A stretch of 64,000 nt of DNA from Novosphingobium sp. AAP83. Its GTDB lineage: Bacteria > Pseudomonadota > Alphaproteobacteria > Sphingomonadales > Sphingomonadaceae. This document shows, piece by piece, positions 8,103 through 16,590 of the stretch (position 1 is the stretch's first letter; the number at the start of each line of letters is the position of its first letter). The translations under genes were made by a program, and so were the position numbers. The notes under the pieces are model-generated. The model was not told the DNA's origin. It ran no database searches and saw nothing but the letters and a program-made list of their open reading frames with translations. The stretch lies in NCBI RefSeq assembly GCF_001295795.1, contig NZ_LJHY01000023.1, positions 1 to 64,000 on the forward strand. The letters run 5' to 3'.

Positions 8103-9476
8103 ATGAGCGACAACCGCTACCGCAAAGTGCCTTCACGGCGCCTCTCGCGCCTCGCCTCGTTCGGCCAGATTGCCACCGGTGTGGCGGGCGGCATGCTGGC
8201 CGAGGGCGCGCGGCGTCTGGCGCGCGGAGAAGCGCCGCGCTTGTCCGATCTGCTGCTTACCCCCGCCAATGCCACGCGCGTGGCGGATCAATTGTCGCGG
8301 TTGCGCGGTGCGGCGATGAAGCTGGGGCAGATGATTTCGCTCGATGCGGGCGATGTGCTGCCGCGTGAATTGACCGAGATCCTCTCGCGCCTGCGGGAAT
8401 CGGCGCATTTCATGCCGCCTGCGCAATTGGAACGCGTGCTCACCGCCGAATGGGGCGCAGGCTGGCGCAGCAAGTTCAAGACCTTCGAGCCGCGCCCGAT
8501 TGCAGCGGCGTCCATCGGCCAAGTCCACCGCGCCACCCTGCCCGATGGCCGCGTGCTGGCGATCAAAGTGCAATACCCCGGCATTGCAAACAGCATTGAT
8601 GCCGATGTCGATAATGTCGCCACCTTGCTGCGCATGTCGAGCCTGCTGCCCGCCACGCTGAACATCGCGCCGCTGCTGGCCGAGGCCAAGCGCCAATTGC
8701 ACGAAGAGGCCGATTACGTGCGCGAGGCAGAAATGATGCTTCGCTATGCCGAATTGCTGGCCGATGATCCGGCGTTTCTGGTGCCCCGCCCTTATGAACT
8801 GCTGTGCGGGCGCAATGTGCTGGCGATGGATTTCATCGACGCGCGTCCGATTGAAACGCTGTCAGTCGCGTCGCCAGAGGTGCGCAACCGCGTGCTGGGC
8901 ACGATGATGGGTCTGGTCCTGCGCGAATTGTTTGAATTCGGCTTCATGCAGACCGATCCCAACTTCGCCAATTTCCGCTGGCAGCCTGCCAAAGACGGGG
9001 CCGATAACGAACGCGTCGTCCTGCTCGATTTCGGGGCTGCGCGCGCGATTGATCCGGCCACCACCGCATCATACCGCCGCATGATGCTGGCTGGCCTTGC
9101 GGCAGACCGTGATGCCTTGCGCGAATCGCTGCTCGATATCGGCTTCATCGCCGCGCCCGTGCTGGCCCGCCACGGCGCGGCGTTTGATCGCATGATCAAT
9201 GTGCTGCTCGATCACTTGGGCAAGCCCGGCCTGTTCGAATTTGCCGACCGCTCGTTCGTTGAACGCATCCGGGGGGAGGCCGAGACGATTTTCGCCGACC
9301 GTTCCGCCTGGCACATCCCGCCTGCCGAAGCGCTGTTTGTGCAGCGCAAAATCAGCGGCTCGGCCTTGCTGGCGGTAAAGCTCAAAGGCAGCCTGCCCTT
9401 GCGCGATATGGTGGAACGCGCGGTGAGCGGGACGGCACCGGCCTTGCTTATCGGCGCTATGCGGGACTCGCAATGA
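8103..9476 (+). CDS. ABC1/UbiB-family atypical kinase (AarF-like)
   Basis: A 457-residue member of the ABC1/ADCK/UbiB family, atypical kinase-fold ATPases linked to ubiquinone biosynthesis and lipid handling at the inner membrane. The family-specific KxGQ motif is GAAMKLGQMISLDAG near residue 70. The nucleotide loop AAASIGQVHRA, the lysine strand VLAIKVQYPG, the ExD motif HEEADYVREAEMM and the metal-binding LLDFGAAR are all intact. No C-terminal membrane helix pair is obvious, so it resembles the soluble AarF-type branch more than E. coli UbiB. It follows the DCC gene closely and may be translationally coupled to it. Confidence 0.85.
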   Translation: MSDNRYRKVPSRRLSRLASFGQIATGVAGGMLAEGARRLARGEAPRLSDLLLTPANATRVADQLSRLRGAAMKLGQMISLDAGDVLPRELTEILSRLRESAHFMPPAQLERVLTAEWGAGWRSKFKTFEPRPIAAASIGQVHRATLPDGRVLAIKVQYPGIANSIDADVDNVATLLRMSSLLPATLNIAPLLAEAKRQLHEEADYVREAEMMLRYAELLADDPAFLVPRPYELLCGRNVLAMDFIDARPIETLSVASPEVRNRVLGTMMGLVLRELFEFGFMQTDPNFANFRWQPAKDGADNERVVLLDFGAARAIDPATTASYRRMMLAGLAADRDALRESLLDIGFIAAPVLARHGAAFDRMINVLLDHLGKPGLFEFADRSFVERIRGEAETIFADRSAWHIPPAEALFVQRKISGSALLAVKLKGSLPLRDMVERAVSGTAPALLIGAMRDSQ

Positions 9477-9490
9477 CGAATGTAGGGGAC

Positions 9491-9520
9491 AAAAAAGGGG
9501 GCCGGCTTGCGCTGGCCCCC
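9491..9520 (-). terminator. rho-independent terminator, minus strand (folD)
   Basis: Read on the minus strand, GGGGGCC pairs with GGCCCCC around a 10-nt loop and is followed by TTTTTT. It lies about 95 bp past folD and just behind the convergent UbiB-like gene. Confidence 0.8.
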
Positions 9521-9615
9521 GTGAAAAGTTTGGGAGAGGATGCCTGAAAGGCAATTTTGGTATCGATTAAAACCAATTTTGCTGCAAGTGCGAAATGTAC
9601 GTACATGAGTGCAGT

Positions 9616-10479
9616 TTATGCAATTGATGATCGCTTGGCCGCCAACACCGTATTGCTCAGCAAACAGGCGATGGTCATTGGCCCGACGCCGCCGGGCACG
9701 GGCGTTACGGCTTTGGCGTGATCCAGTTCGTGCGTTGCACAATCGCCGATCAGCCGCGTCTTGCCATCGTGGTCGGTCACGCGGTTGATTCCCACATCGA
9801 TCACCACCGCGCCCGGTTTCACCCAATAGCCGCGCACCAGATGCGGCGCACCTGCTGCAGCCACGATGATATCGGCCTTGCGCGCCACATCGGGCAAGTC
9901 GCGCGTTTCGATATGCGTCACGGTCACCGTCGCCTCGCGCTCCAGCAGCAGCATTGAAACCGGCTTGCCCACGATGTTCGATTTGCCGATCACCACCACG
10001 TTCAACCCGCGATAATCATCAATCACGCTGTCGAGCAACAGCATCACCCCCAGCGGCGTGCAGGGCACCAGCCCGCCCGTTCCGGTGGACAAACGCCCGA
10101 CATTCACCGGATGGAACCCGTCCACATCCTTGCCCGGATCAATCCGGTCGAGTACCAGCGCAGCATCAATGTGCTTGGGCAGCGGCAATTGCACCAGAAT
10201 GCCGTGGACCGCAGGATCGGCATTGAACCGGTCAATCAGTGCCAGCACATCGCTTTGCGGCGTGTCGGCGGGCAGGCGATGCTCCAGCGATATGATCCCC
10301 GCCTTGCGGCACTGCGCAATCTTGCGGCCGACATAGACCTCGCTGGCCGGATCATTGCCCACCAAAATCACTGCAAGGCCCGGCGCTGTTCCCCCGCTGG
10401 CGACGATCTCCGCCACGTCCTGTGCGGTGCGCTCCAGCACTTGCGCTGCCAGCGCTTTGCCATCGATAACTTGTGCCAT
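9616..10479 (-). CDS. folD: bifunctional methylenetetrahydrofolate dehydrogenase / methenyltetrahydrofolate cyclohydrolase
   Basis: A 287-residue FolD that interconverts 5,10-methylene-, 5,10-methenyl- and 10-formyl-tetrahydrofolate with NADP. The catalytic lysine is in SEVYVGRKIAQC near residue 53. VHGILVQLPLPKHID, PGKDVDGFHPVN, PCTPLGVM, VVVIGKSNIVGKPVSMLL and the C-terminal TPVPGGVGPMTIACLLSNT are all present. The length is standard. It starts downstream of a phosphohexomutase on the same strand with an 81-bp gap carrying a dyad. Confidence 0.95.
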   Translation of the reverse strand: MAQVIDGKALAAQVLERTAQDVAEIVASGGTAPGLAVILVGNDPASEVYVGRKIAQCRKAGIISLEHRLPADTPQSDVLALIDRFNADPAVHGILVQLPLPKHIDAALVLDRIDPGKDVDGFHPVNVGRLSTGTGGLVPCTPLGVMLLLDSVIDDYRGLNVVVIGKSNIVGKPVSMLLLEREATVTVTHIETRDLPDVARKADIIVAAAGAPHLVRGYWVKPGAVVIDVGINRVTDHDGKTRLIGDCATHELDHAKAVTPVPGGVGPMTIACLLSNTVLAAKRSSIA

Positions 10480-10536
10480 TGTGCCTTCAATCCCCCGCGC
10501 CGTGCGGCATCAGGGCCGCATTGCTTACATGCTATA

Positions 10537-10555
10537 TTGTATGTGTTGCATACAA
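10537..10555. promoter_or_regulatory. palindrome upstream of folD, operator candidate
   Basis: TTGTATG-N5-CATACAA is a perfect 7-bp inverted repeat in the AT-rich gap between the phosphohexomutase stop and the folD start. Its position suits control of folD transcription. No regulator can be named. Confidence 0.35.
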
Positions 10556-10560
10556 ATTTA

Positions 10561-12072
10561 TCAACCGGCCTTTTGCAACTCCGGGATCACAACCGTCAAC
10601 ACATGCGCCAGCGCCTTGCTGTTCAAGGCCCGCGCGCGCGCTTCAGTCTCGGCTTCGGAATAGCAGCGCAGTTCGGGCGCATTGCCTGATGGGCGGAAAT
10701 GCAGGATCGCCCCACTGGCAAAGCTCATGCGGTAGCCGTCGGTCGTATCAATCGCGATTGGCAGTCCCGCGATGTCGCCAAACACGCGTGCGATCCGCGC
10801 CAATTGCGCACCCTCATCGCCGGTTGAAAGGAACGCGATCAACGCTGCGCTATCGGCCTGCGGGAAATTTGCCACGCGGTCGCTATAGGTAAAGCGCGGC
10901 GGCAATTGCGCCACTGTTTGTGCAACCGGTGTGGTCTTTGCAGCTGAAACAATCGCCAGAATCGGCAGCAGCGCATCGCGCGTTGGCAGTGCAGAAAGAT
11001 CGCCTACCGCCGTGCCCAGCAGCACCCCGCCATTGGCCTCATAGCCCACAACGCAGGCCGCCGGATCGGCCTTGGTCGCCGCCATCATCGCTGCAATCAC
11101 ATAGGGCGATCCGATGCGGGTGCGCAAAACCCTGGGCACCGCGCCGCTCAGTTCTGCCACCGTATTGCTGCTGACGGGCGTGACGATCACATCGGCCCCC
11201 ACCGCGCGCGCGCAGAGCAGGCCCACGATATCGCCGCGCAGCCACGTGCCGCTGGCATCTGCCACCAGAGGCCGGTCCGAATCGCCATCGGTGGAAATGA
11301 TCGCATCGACCTTGTTTTTCGCGGCCCACTGGCTGGCCAGCGCAATATCCTCCTCGCGAATGGCTTCGGTATCCACCGGCACAAACTGTTCAGACCGCCC
11401 GAACGGCACCGCCGTCCCGCCCAAAGCCTCAACCGCACGCACCAGCACATCGCGCCCGACGGCAGAATGCTGATAAACGCCCACCGTCAGCCCCGCCAAA
11501 GCATCAACCCCGAAATGGCGGACATAGCGCGCAATGTAAGCGGCCTCGACATCGACCACGGCGGGCAACGCTACCGGATCAAGCAACCCGTCATCCGCGC
11601 CGTACCGCGCCGGATCAATGCCAATGCTTTGCCCGACGATTCCGGCCTCATCGCTTTTCAGCACTTCGCCGTGCGGGCGGTAAAACTTGATGCCGTTGCG
11701 GTCTGCCGGGATGTGGCTGCCGGTGACCATGATCGAGGCCATGCCAATGCCCATCGCATAAAATGCCAGCGCGGGCGTGGGCGTAAAGCCGCAAAACACC
11801 ACCTCGCCGCCACAATCGCGCACCGCCGTAGCGCAAGCCGCCACGATTCGCGGCGTGCTATCGCGCAAGTCTCCGGCCAGCGCGACACGGTCACCGGCGG
11901 CAAATTCGCCAATGTTTTGCAAGTATTGCAAAAAAGCTGTGGCATAAGCGTGGCACAAACGGTCGGTCATCGCATCAGCCAATCCGCGCACGCCGCTGGT
12001 GCCAAAAGGCACGCCGCTTGTTGCCATAAGATCCGCGACAGTCACCTTGTGAACTCGGCTCAACTCATTCAT
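10561..12072 (-). CDS. phosphomannomutase/phosphoglucomutase (alpha-D-phosphohexomutase family)
   Basis: A 503-residue phosphohexomutase. The enzyme shifts phosphate between C1 and C6 of hexose phosphates, feeding surface polysaccharide and nucleotide-sugar synthesis. All four domain signatures are present: GTSGVRGLAD near residue 23, the phosphoserine loop VTGSHIPADRNGIKFYR near 115, the metal loop STDGDSDRPLVAD near 270, and the phosphate-binding RPSGNAPELRCYSEA near the C-terminus. TGSHIPADRNG resembles PMM/PGM enzymes more than GlmM. It is probably the first gene of a two-gene leftward run with folD. Confidence 0.85.
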   Translation of the reverse strand: MNELSRVHKVTVADLMATSGVPFGTSGVRGLADAMTDRLCHAYATAFLQYLQNIGEFAAGDRVALAGDLRDSTPRIVAACATAVRDCGGEVVFCGFTPTPALAFYAMGIGMASIMVTGSHIPADRNGIKFYRPHGEVLKSDEAGIVGQSIGIDPARYGADDGLLDPVALPAVVDVEAAYIARYVRHFGVDALAGLTVGVYQHSAVGRDVLVRAVEALGGTAVPFGRSEQFVPVDTEAIREEDIALASQWAAKNKVDAIISTDGDSDRPLVADASGTWLRGDIVGLLCARAVGADVIVTPVSSNTVAELSGAVPRVLRTRIGSPYVIAAMMAATKADPAACVVGYEANGGVLLGTAVGDLSALPTRDALLPILAIVSAAKTTPVAQTVAQLPPRFTYSDRVANFPQADSAALIAFLSTGDEGAQLARIARVFGDIAGLPIAIDTTDGYRMSFASGAILHFRPSGNAPELRCYSEAETEARARALNSKALAHVLTVVIPELQKAG

Positions 12073-12291
12073 TTGAAAAGAAATTCCTATTTTTCCAAAC
12101 GCACAGATACCCCGTTCAGGGTGGGTATAGCCTTACCTGGTACGAAAACGCAAAAGATGCCGGAACCTACCCAAAGCAATGCGCATTATCTGATACAGTT
12201 CCAAAACTACGTGCAGTGCAGCAATAATTGTTTACGATAGATTGCTACAAAAACAACAATACGTGCCCATTTATGCTGCACTTGCGAAAAA

Positions 12292-14001
12292 ATGGAAACC
12301 CATACTCCGATGGCCGACACCTCTGCCGACCACCATGTTCCGACATTCCGGGATTTTGCCAAATGGACCGGCAAAGTCCTTGGCCCTGATGCCGGGTTCA
12401 TCCGGCTGGCGCTGCTTTATGGGGCGGCGATCTCGTTGCTGTCTTTGGCAACGCCGATCTCGGTGCAATTGCTGATCAATTCGGTGGCCAACACCGCGCT
12501 GCCCGCACCCTTGCTGACCCTGGCGGCGATCCTGTTCATATTGCTGGTTATTTCCGGCGTTCTTAGCGCGTTCCGGGTGCATTTGCTCGCGATGTTCGAG
12601 CGCCGCTTTTTCGCGCGCCTTGTCGCCGAAATCACCTTGCGTGCGGTCCATGCGCAAAACCCGTTTTTCGTCGATTCGCGGCGCGGCGATCTGTTCAATC
12701 GCTTTTTCGATATGGGCGTGGTGCAAAAATCGCTGACCAGCCTGCTGATCGGCGGTTTTACCATCGTTCTGCAAAGCCTGGTCGGCTTGATCGTCACCAG
12801 TTTTTACCACCCGTTCTTTCTGGCGTTTAACCTGGTGCTGGTGCTGCTGGTCGTCATCATCTGGCGCGTCTGGGCCAGTGCCAGTTTGCGCACCGCGGTT
12901 ATCAAAAGCCACGCCAAGCATGCCAACGCCCATTGGCTGGAAAGTGTTGGCGGATCGAACGGCATTTACAAATCAAGCCGCCACATGATGTTCGCGATCG
13001 GCAGGTCCGAAGAACTGACCGCGCGCTACGTCGAGAGCCATCGCCGTCACTTCCGTCACACCTTCAGCCAGACAGTGGCGCTTTTGCTGCTTTATGCTTT
13101 GGCCAGTGCAGGTCTGCTGGCACTGGGTGGCTGGCTGATTTTGCAGGGCGAGCTTTCGATTGGCCAGTTGGTCGCGGCCGAACTGATTCTCTCGGGCGTA
13201 TTCTATGGCATCGCCCAGCTTGGCACCTATCTGGAAACATTCTACGATATGGCCGCAAGCCTTGAAGAATTGCACTTGTTTTGGGAAGTGCCGCAGGAAG
13301 CTGCCCCCGATGGCGATCAGCCATCGCCGCCCGATGGCGCAATCCGCCTGCGCGATGTGCGCCACGGCGGCTTCATCTTTGATTTTGCGCTGGATGGCGG
13401 CGCGCAAGTCGGGGTTATGGCTGCCCCCGGCGTCGAGCGCTGCCTGGCAGCACTGCTTAAACGTCTCGAAGTGCCGCATAACGGTTTTGTCAGCGTGGGT
13501 GGCGCGGATCTCGGCACCTTCGATATGTACCGCCTGCGCTCCGATGTGATCGTGCTCGATCGTCCTACCATCGTCGAGATGACCGTGCGCGAATACCTTG
13601 GCCTCAGCGTTTCGGGACGTCCCGAAGCGATGCTGGAAGCACTCGAACTTGTTGGCCTTGCAAACCGGATCGGCGAATTGCCCGGCGGCCTTGATGCACG
13701 GCTATCATCGTCTGGTTGGCCGCTTTCGGTGGGCGAGATGATGGCGCTCAAGCTGGCGGGCGCATTGCTGGCCCGTCCGCGCGTGCTGATGCTCTCGCCG
13801 ATCTACGATATGCTGCCGCCACACCGTCTGAACGCGGTTCTGGCAGCGCTGCGCCCCTATGGCACAACCGTTCTGCAATTCACCGAACGGCCAGAAGGGC
13901 TGCTACGCGATTCCTGGCTGTGGATCGGCAAAAACCAACAGCGCAAGGCGGGCGATCCGGCAGAGATTCTGCCGCTGATCTCTGGCGAGGGGGAGCGCTG
14001 A
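12292..14001 (+). CDS. ABC exporter-like membrane protein with degenerate ATPase domain
   Basis: A 569-residue protein built like a type I secretion ABC exporter. Residues about 40-320 form the transmembrane domain (helices near 42-60, 75-100, 150-185, 258-300). Residues about 345-560 occupy the place of the nucleotide-binding domain, but every catalytic motif is lost. The Walker A region reads MAAPGVERCLAALLKRL, with no GxxGxGKS. The signature reads LSVGEMMALK instead of LSGGQ. Walker B is RVLMLSPIYDM with no Asp-Glu, and the H-loop reads LQFTERPE. The frame is intact, so the domain is preserved as a fold rather than decayed. It is followed at 3 bp by an HlyD-type adaptor and then a TolC-type channel. 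The start at 12292 or 12310 is uncertain. Confidence 0.75.
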   Translation: METHTPMADTSADHHVPTFRDFAKWTGKVLGPDAGFIRLALLYGAAISLLSLATPISVQLLINSVANTALPAPLLTLAAILFILLVISGVLSAFRVHLLAMFERRFFARLVAEITLRAVHAQNPFFVDSRRGDLFNRFFDMGVVQKSLTSLLIGGFTIVLQSLVGLIVTSFYHPFFLAFNLVLVLLVVIIWRVWASASLRTAVIKSHAKHANAHWLESVGGSNGIYKSSRHMMFAIGRSEELTARYVESHRRHFRHTFSQTVALLLLYALASAGLLALGGWLILQGELSIGQLVAAELILSGVFYGIAQLGTYLETFYDMAASLEELHLFWEVPQEAAPDGDQPSPPDGAIRLRDVRHGGFIFDFALDGGAQVGVMAAPGVERCLAALLKRLEVPHNGFVSVGGADLGTFDMYRLRSDVIVLDRPTIVEMTVREYLGLSVSGRPEAMLEALELVGLANRIGELPGGLDARLSSSGWPLSVGEMMALKLAGALLARPRVLMLSPIYDMLPPHRLNAVLAALRPYGTTVLQFTERPEGLLRDSWLWIGKNQQRKAGDPAEILPLISGEGER

Positions 14002-14004
14002 GCC

Positions 14005-15111
14005 ATGGCTACGGTCCCTCGCAATGTTGCTGCGTTCACCACTTTGTCCGGCTTGCGCGTACCCCGCGCCACGCGGGCGCTGGGCTGGATGCTGGGCATC
14101 AGCTTCCCGCTGATCATCGTGTTTCTGTTCCTGGTCCAATGGGTGCAAACCGCGCCCGGACGCGGCGAAGTGATCGCGGTGAACCCCGAAGATCGCGTCC
14201 AGCAGGTGACCGCGCTGGTCCCCGGCCGCGTCGAAAAATGGTACGTGGTGGATGGCCAGTCGGTGAAAAAAGGCGATCCGATTGCCCGGATCATCGACAA
14301 TGACCCATCGCTGCTCACCAGCCTCGCTGCCGAACGGGCGCAAGTGCTCGCACAGATCGCCGCCGCCGAACAGGCGATGACCGTGGCCCGGATCGATGTC
14401 GGGCGTTCGGGCGAATTGCTGTCCGAAGGCCTTGCTGCACGGCGGGACCTGGAAAACGCCCAGATCAAGGTATCCGATCACGCCGCCAAATTGGCTGAGG
14501 CGCGCGCGAAACTGAGCAAAGTGGATATCGCGCTGGGCCGTCAATCGGCGCAGCTTGTTCGCGCGCCTCACGATGGCCGCATCCAGTCCTTGAACACCGC
14601 CGCCGGGGCCACATTGGTCAGCGCTGGTGATTGGCTGGCAACGCTTGCGCCCGATAATGCGCAACGCGTGGTCGAACTGCTGGTCGATGGCCGCGATGTT
14701 GCGCTGGTGCGGCGCGGACAACCGGTGCGCCTGCACTTTGAAGGCTGGCCCGCGATCCAGTTCAGCGGCTGGCCTTCGGTTGCCCAAGGCATGTTCGATG
14801 GCCGCGTGCGATCGGTTGATCCGTCCGCGCAGACCAATGGCCTGTTCCGCGTGCTGGTCGAACCGATGCCCGGTATGCCCAAATGGCCGGAAGACAATTA
14901 CGTGCTGCTCGGATCAAAGGTACGCGGCTGGATCCAGATGGAAACCGTCACCATCGGTTACGAGCTATGGCGCCAGTTGAACGACTTTCCGCTCGAATTT
15001 CCGCAACCGGTCGATACCGGTCCGCGCAAGGGCACGGCGGCCAAAGCGATGTATGACAAGGAATCCACCAAAGCGAAGGCCGATAGCGACGACGGTGAGG
15101 ACGAGAAATGA
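14005..15111 (+). CDS. HlyD-type periplasmic adaptor (membrane fusion protein)
   Basis: A 368-residue adaptor for tripartite export. One N-terminal membrane helix (ALGWMLGISFPLIIVFLFLV, about residues 28-47) is followed by the split biotinyl-lipoyl half-motifs VTALVPGRVEKWYVVDGQSVKKGDPIA and LVRAPHDGRIQSL. A helical hairpin with heptad-like AERAQVLAQIAAAEQA and ARRDLENAQIKVSDHAAKLAEARAKL lies between them. The C-terminus is charged and disordered-looking (KAKADSDDGEDEK). It lies between the ABC-like gene and the TolC-type gene, overlapping the latter by ATGA, so the three proteins should form one envelope-spanning complex. Confidence 0.85.
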   Translation: MATVPRNVAAFTTLSGLRVPRATRALGWMLGISFPLIIVFLFLVQWVQTAPGRGEVIAVNPEDRVQQVTALVPGRVEKWYVVDGQSVKKGDPIARIIDNDPSLLTSLAAERAQVLAQIAAAEQAMTVARIDVGRSGELLSEGLAARRDLENAQIKVSDHAAKLAEARAKLSKVDIALGRQSAQLVRAPHDGRIQSLNTAAGATLVSAGDWLATLAPDNAQRVVELLVDGRDVALVRRGQPVRLHFEGWPAIQFSGWPSVAQGMFDGRVRSVDPSAQTNGLFRVLVEPMPGMPKWPEDNYVLLGSKVRGWIQMETVTIGYELWRQLNDFPLEFPQPVDTGPRKGTAAKAMYDKESTKAKADSDDGEDEK

Positions 15112-16502
15112 TCCGCCGATTGGGGATGGCGCTGGCCCTGATGCTGGCCCTGCTGCTTGCGCCTACGGCCCGGGCCGCAGAACTGACGCTGGCGGAAGTC
15201 CTGCGGTCATCCTCCACCCACGCGCCGCAAATTCTTGAGGCCATGGCGCGGCAGCGGCAGGCCGATGCACGGGCGCTCACGGCACAGGGCCAGTTCGATC
15301 TGGTATTCGATGCCGAAGCGCAGGCCCGCCCGCTGGGTTTTTATGATGGCGTGCTGACCGAGGTGCGCGCCACGCGTCCGCTCGAAACCAATGGTGGCAG
15401 TATCTATGGCGGCTATCGTTTATCGTCCGGCAACTTCGCCGGTTATGATGGCAAATCGGTAACCAACCAGTTGGGCGAAGTCCGCGTCGGCGCGGTGTTC
15501 TCGCTATTGCGCGACCGGATGATCGATGAACGGCGCGGGCGGCGGGAACTGGCCGAAGCGGATATCGATCTGGCCGCGCTGGACCGTGATCTGATCGCCA
15601 TCGGCGTACAGCGCCGCGCGATTGAAGCCTACCAGCTTTGGGTCGCAGCAGGCTTGCGCGTCGCCACATTGCGCGAACTGTTCGATCTGGCACAAGAGCG
15701 GCAGGCCTCGATTGACCGGCAGATCGAACTGGGCGCACGGCCCGCTATCCTCAGCGTGGAAAACCGCCAGAATATCGTGCGCCGCCAAGCCTTGCTGGTG
15801 CGCGCCGAACAGGACCTGACGCTGTTTGCCAACGCGCTGTCGCTGTTCCTGCGCGATGATCTGGGCCAACCCGTCGTGCCCGATGCCAAACGCCTGCCGC
15901 AGCACATGCCCGAAGGCGTCAAACCCCGGCTGGTGGACCGGCAGGAAGCCATGTCGGGCCGCCCCGATATTCAGGCCCTGATTGCGCGGATCGATCAGAA
16001 CACCATTCGCGCAAGGATGGCCGAAAACGAATTGCGCCCGCGCCTCGATTTGCGCGCCGAAGCATCGCAAGACATCGGCAGCGGATCACCCACCCGCTCG
16101 CCCGGAGAGGCTCTGTTCGGCCTGCGCTTTTCGCTGCCGCTGGAGCAGCGCGCTGCCAAGGGCCGCATCGCCGAAGTGGCGGCAGAGCAAGACGCGCTAT
16201 CGATCCGCCTGCGCTTTCTCGAAGAGCAGGTCGGCGTGGAAATCGCCAACTTGCGCACACAAATGGACGGGGCAGAACGGCTGGCCGCCCTTGCCACCGA
16301 CGAAGCCGCGCTTGCCCGCCGTATGGCTGCAGCCGAGCGCCGCCGCTATACTTTGGGGGCGAGCGATTTCCTGATCGTCAACTTGCGCGAAGAAGCTTTG
16401 GCCGATGCTACAATTCGCGAAATTGACGCTATCTACCGCAGCGCTGCGGCCCGTGCCGAACTGGTTGCTGCCATGGCAGATCGCAGCCAATTGGGCATTT
16501 AA
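15108..16502 (+). CDS. TolC-family outer-membrane channel protein
   Basis: A 464-residue outer-membrane efflux protein with a signal peptide (MALALMLALLLAPTARAAE). The two TolC repeats are rich in long amphipathic helices (LAEADIDLAALDRDLIAIGVQRRAIEAYQLWVAAG; RIAEVAAEQDALSIRLRFLEEQVGVEIANLRTQM). It would provide the exit duct for the adaptor and ABC-like protein encoded upstream, and its start overlaps the adaptor stop by 4 bases. The cargo is unknown; no RTX-type protein gene is in the window. Confidence 0.85.
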   Translation: MIRRLGMALALMLALLLAPTARAAELTLAEVLRSSSTHAPQILEAMARQRQADARALTAQGQFDLVFDAEAQARPLGFYDGVLTEVRATRPLETNGGSIYGGYRLSSGNFAGYDGKSVTNQLGEVRVGAVFSLLRDRMIDERRGRRELAEADIDLAALDRDLIAIGVQRRAIEAYQLWVAAGLRVATLRELFDLAQERQASIDRQIELGARPAILSVENRQNIVRRQALLVRAEQDLTLFANALSLFLRDDLGQPVVPDAKRLPQHMPEGVKPRLVDRQEAMSGRPDIQALIARIDQNTIRARMAENELRPRLDLRAEASQDIGSGSPTRSPGEALFGLRFSLPLEQRAAKGRIAEVAAEQDALSIRLRFLEEQVGVEIANLRTQMDGAERLAALATDEAALARRMAAAERRRYTLGASDFLIVNLREEALADATIREIDAIYRSAAARAELVAAMADRSQLGI

Positions 16503-16590
16503 GCCCATTAAGTGATAAACGCCTTGTCAGATTTACAGCTTGGCAAGTCCGGGTATCTATAGCCAACTCTTCCCTTATCCCGGAGTCTTC

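Noticed and set aside
9595..9606. Palindrome ATGTACGTACAT just past the folD stop
   Set aside because: Short and placed downstream of a gene end rather than in a promoter; likely chance.
12107..12128. ATACCC...GGGTAT inverted repeat upstream of the ABC-like gene
   Set aside because: Only 6-bp arms with a 10-bp spacer; too weak to call an operator without comparative support.
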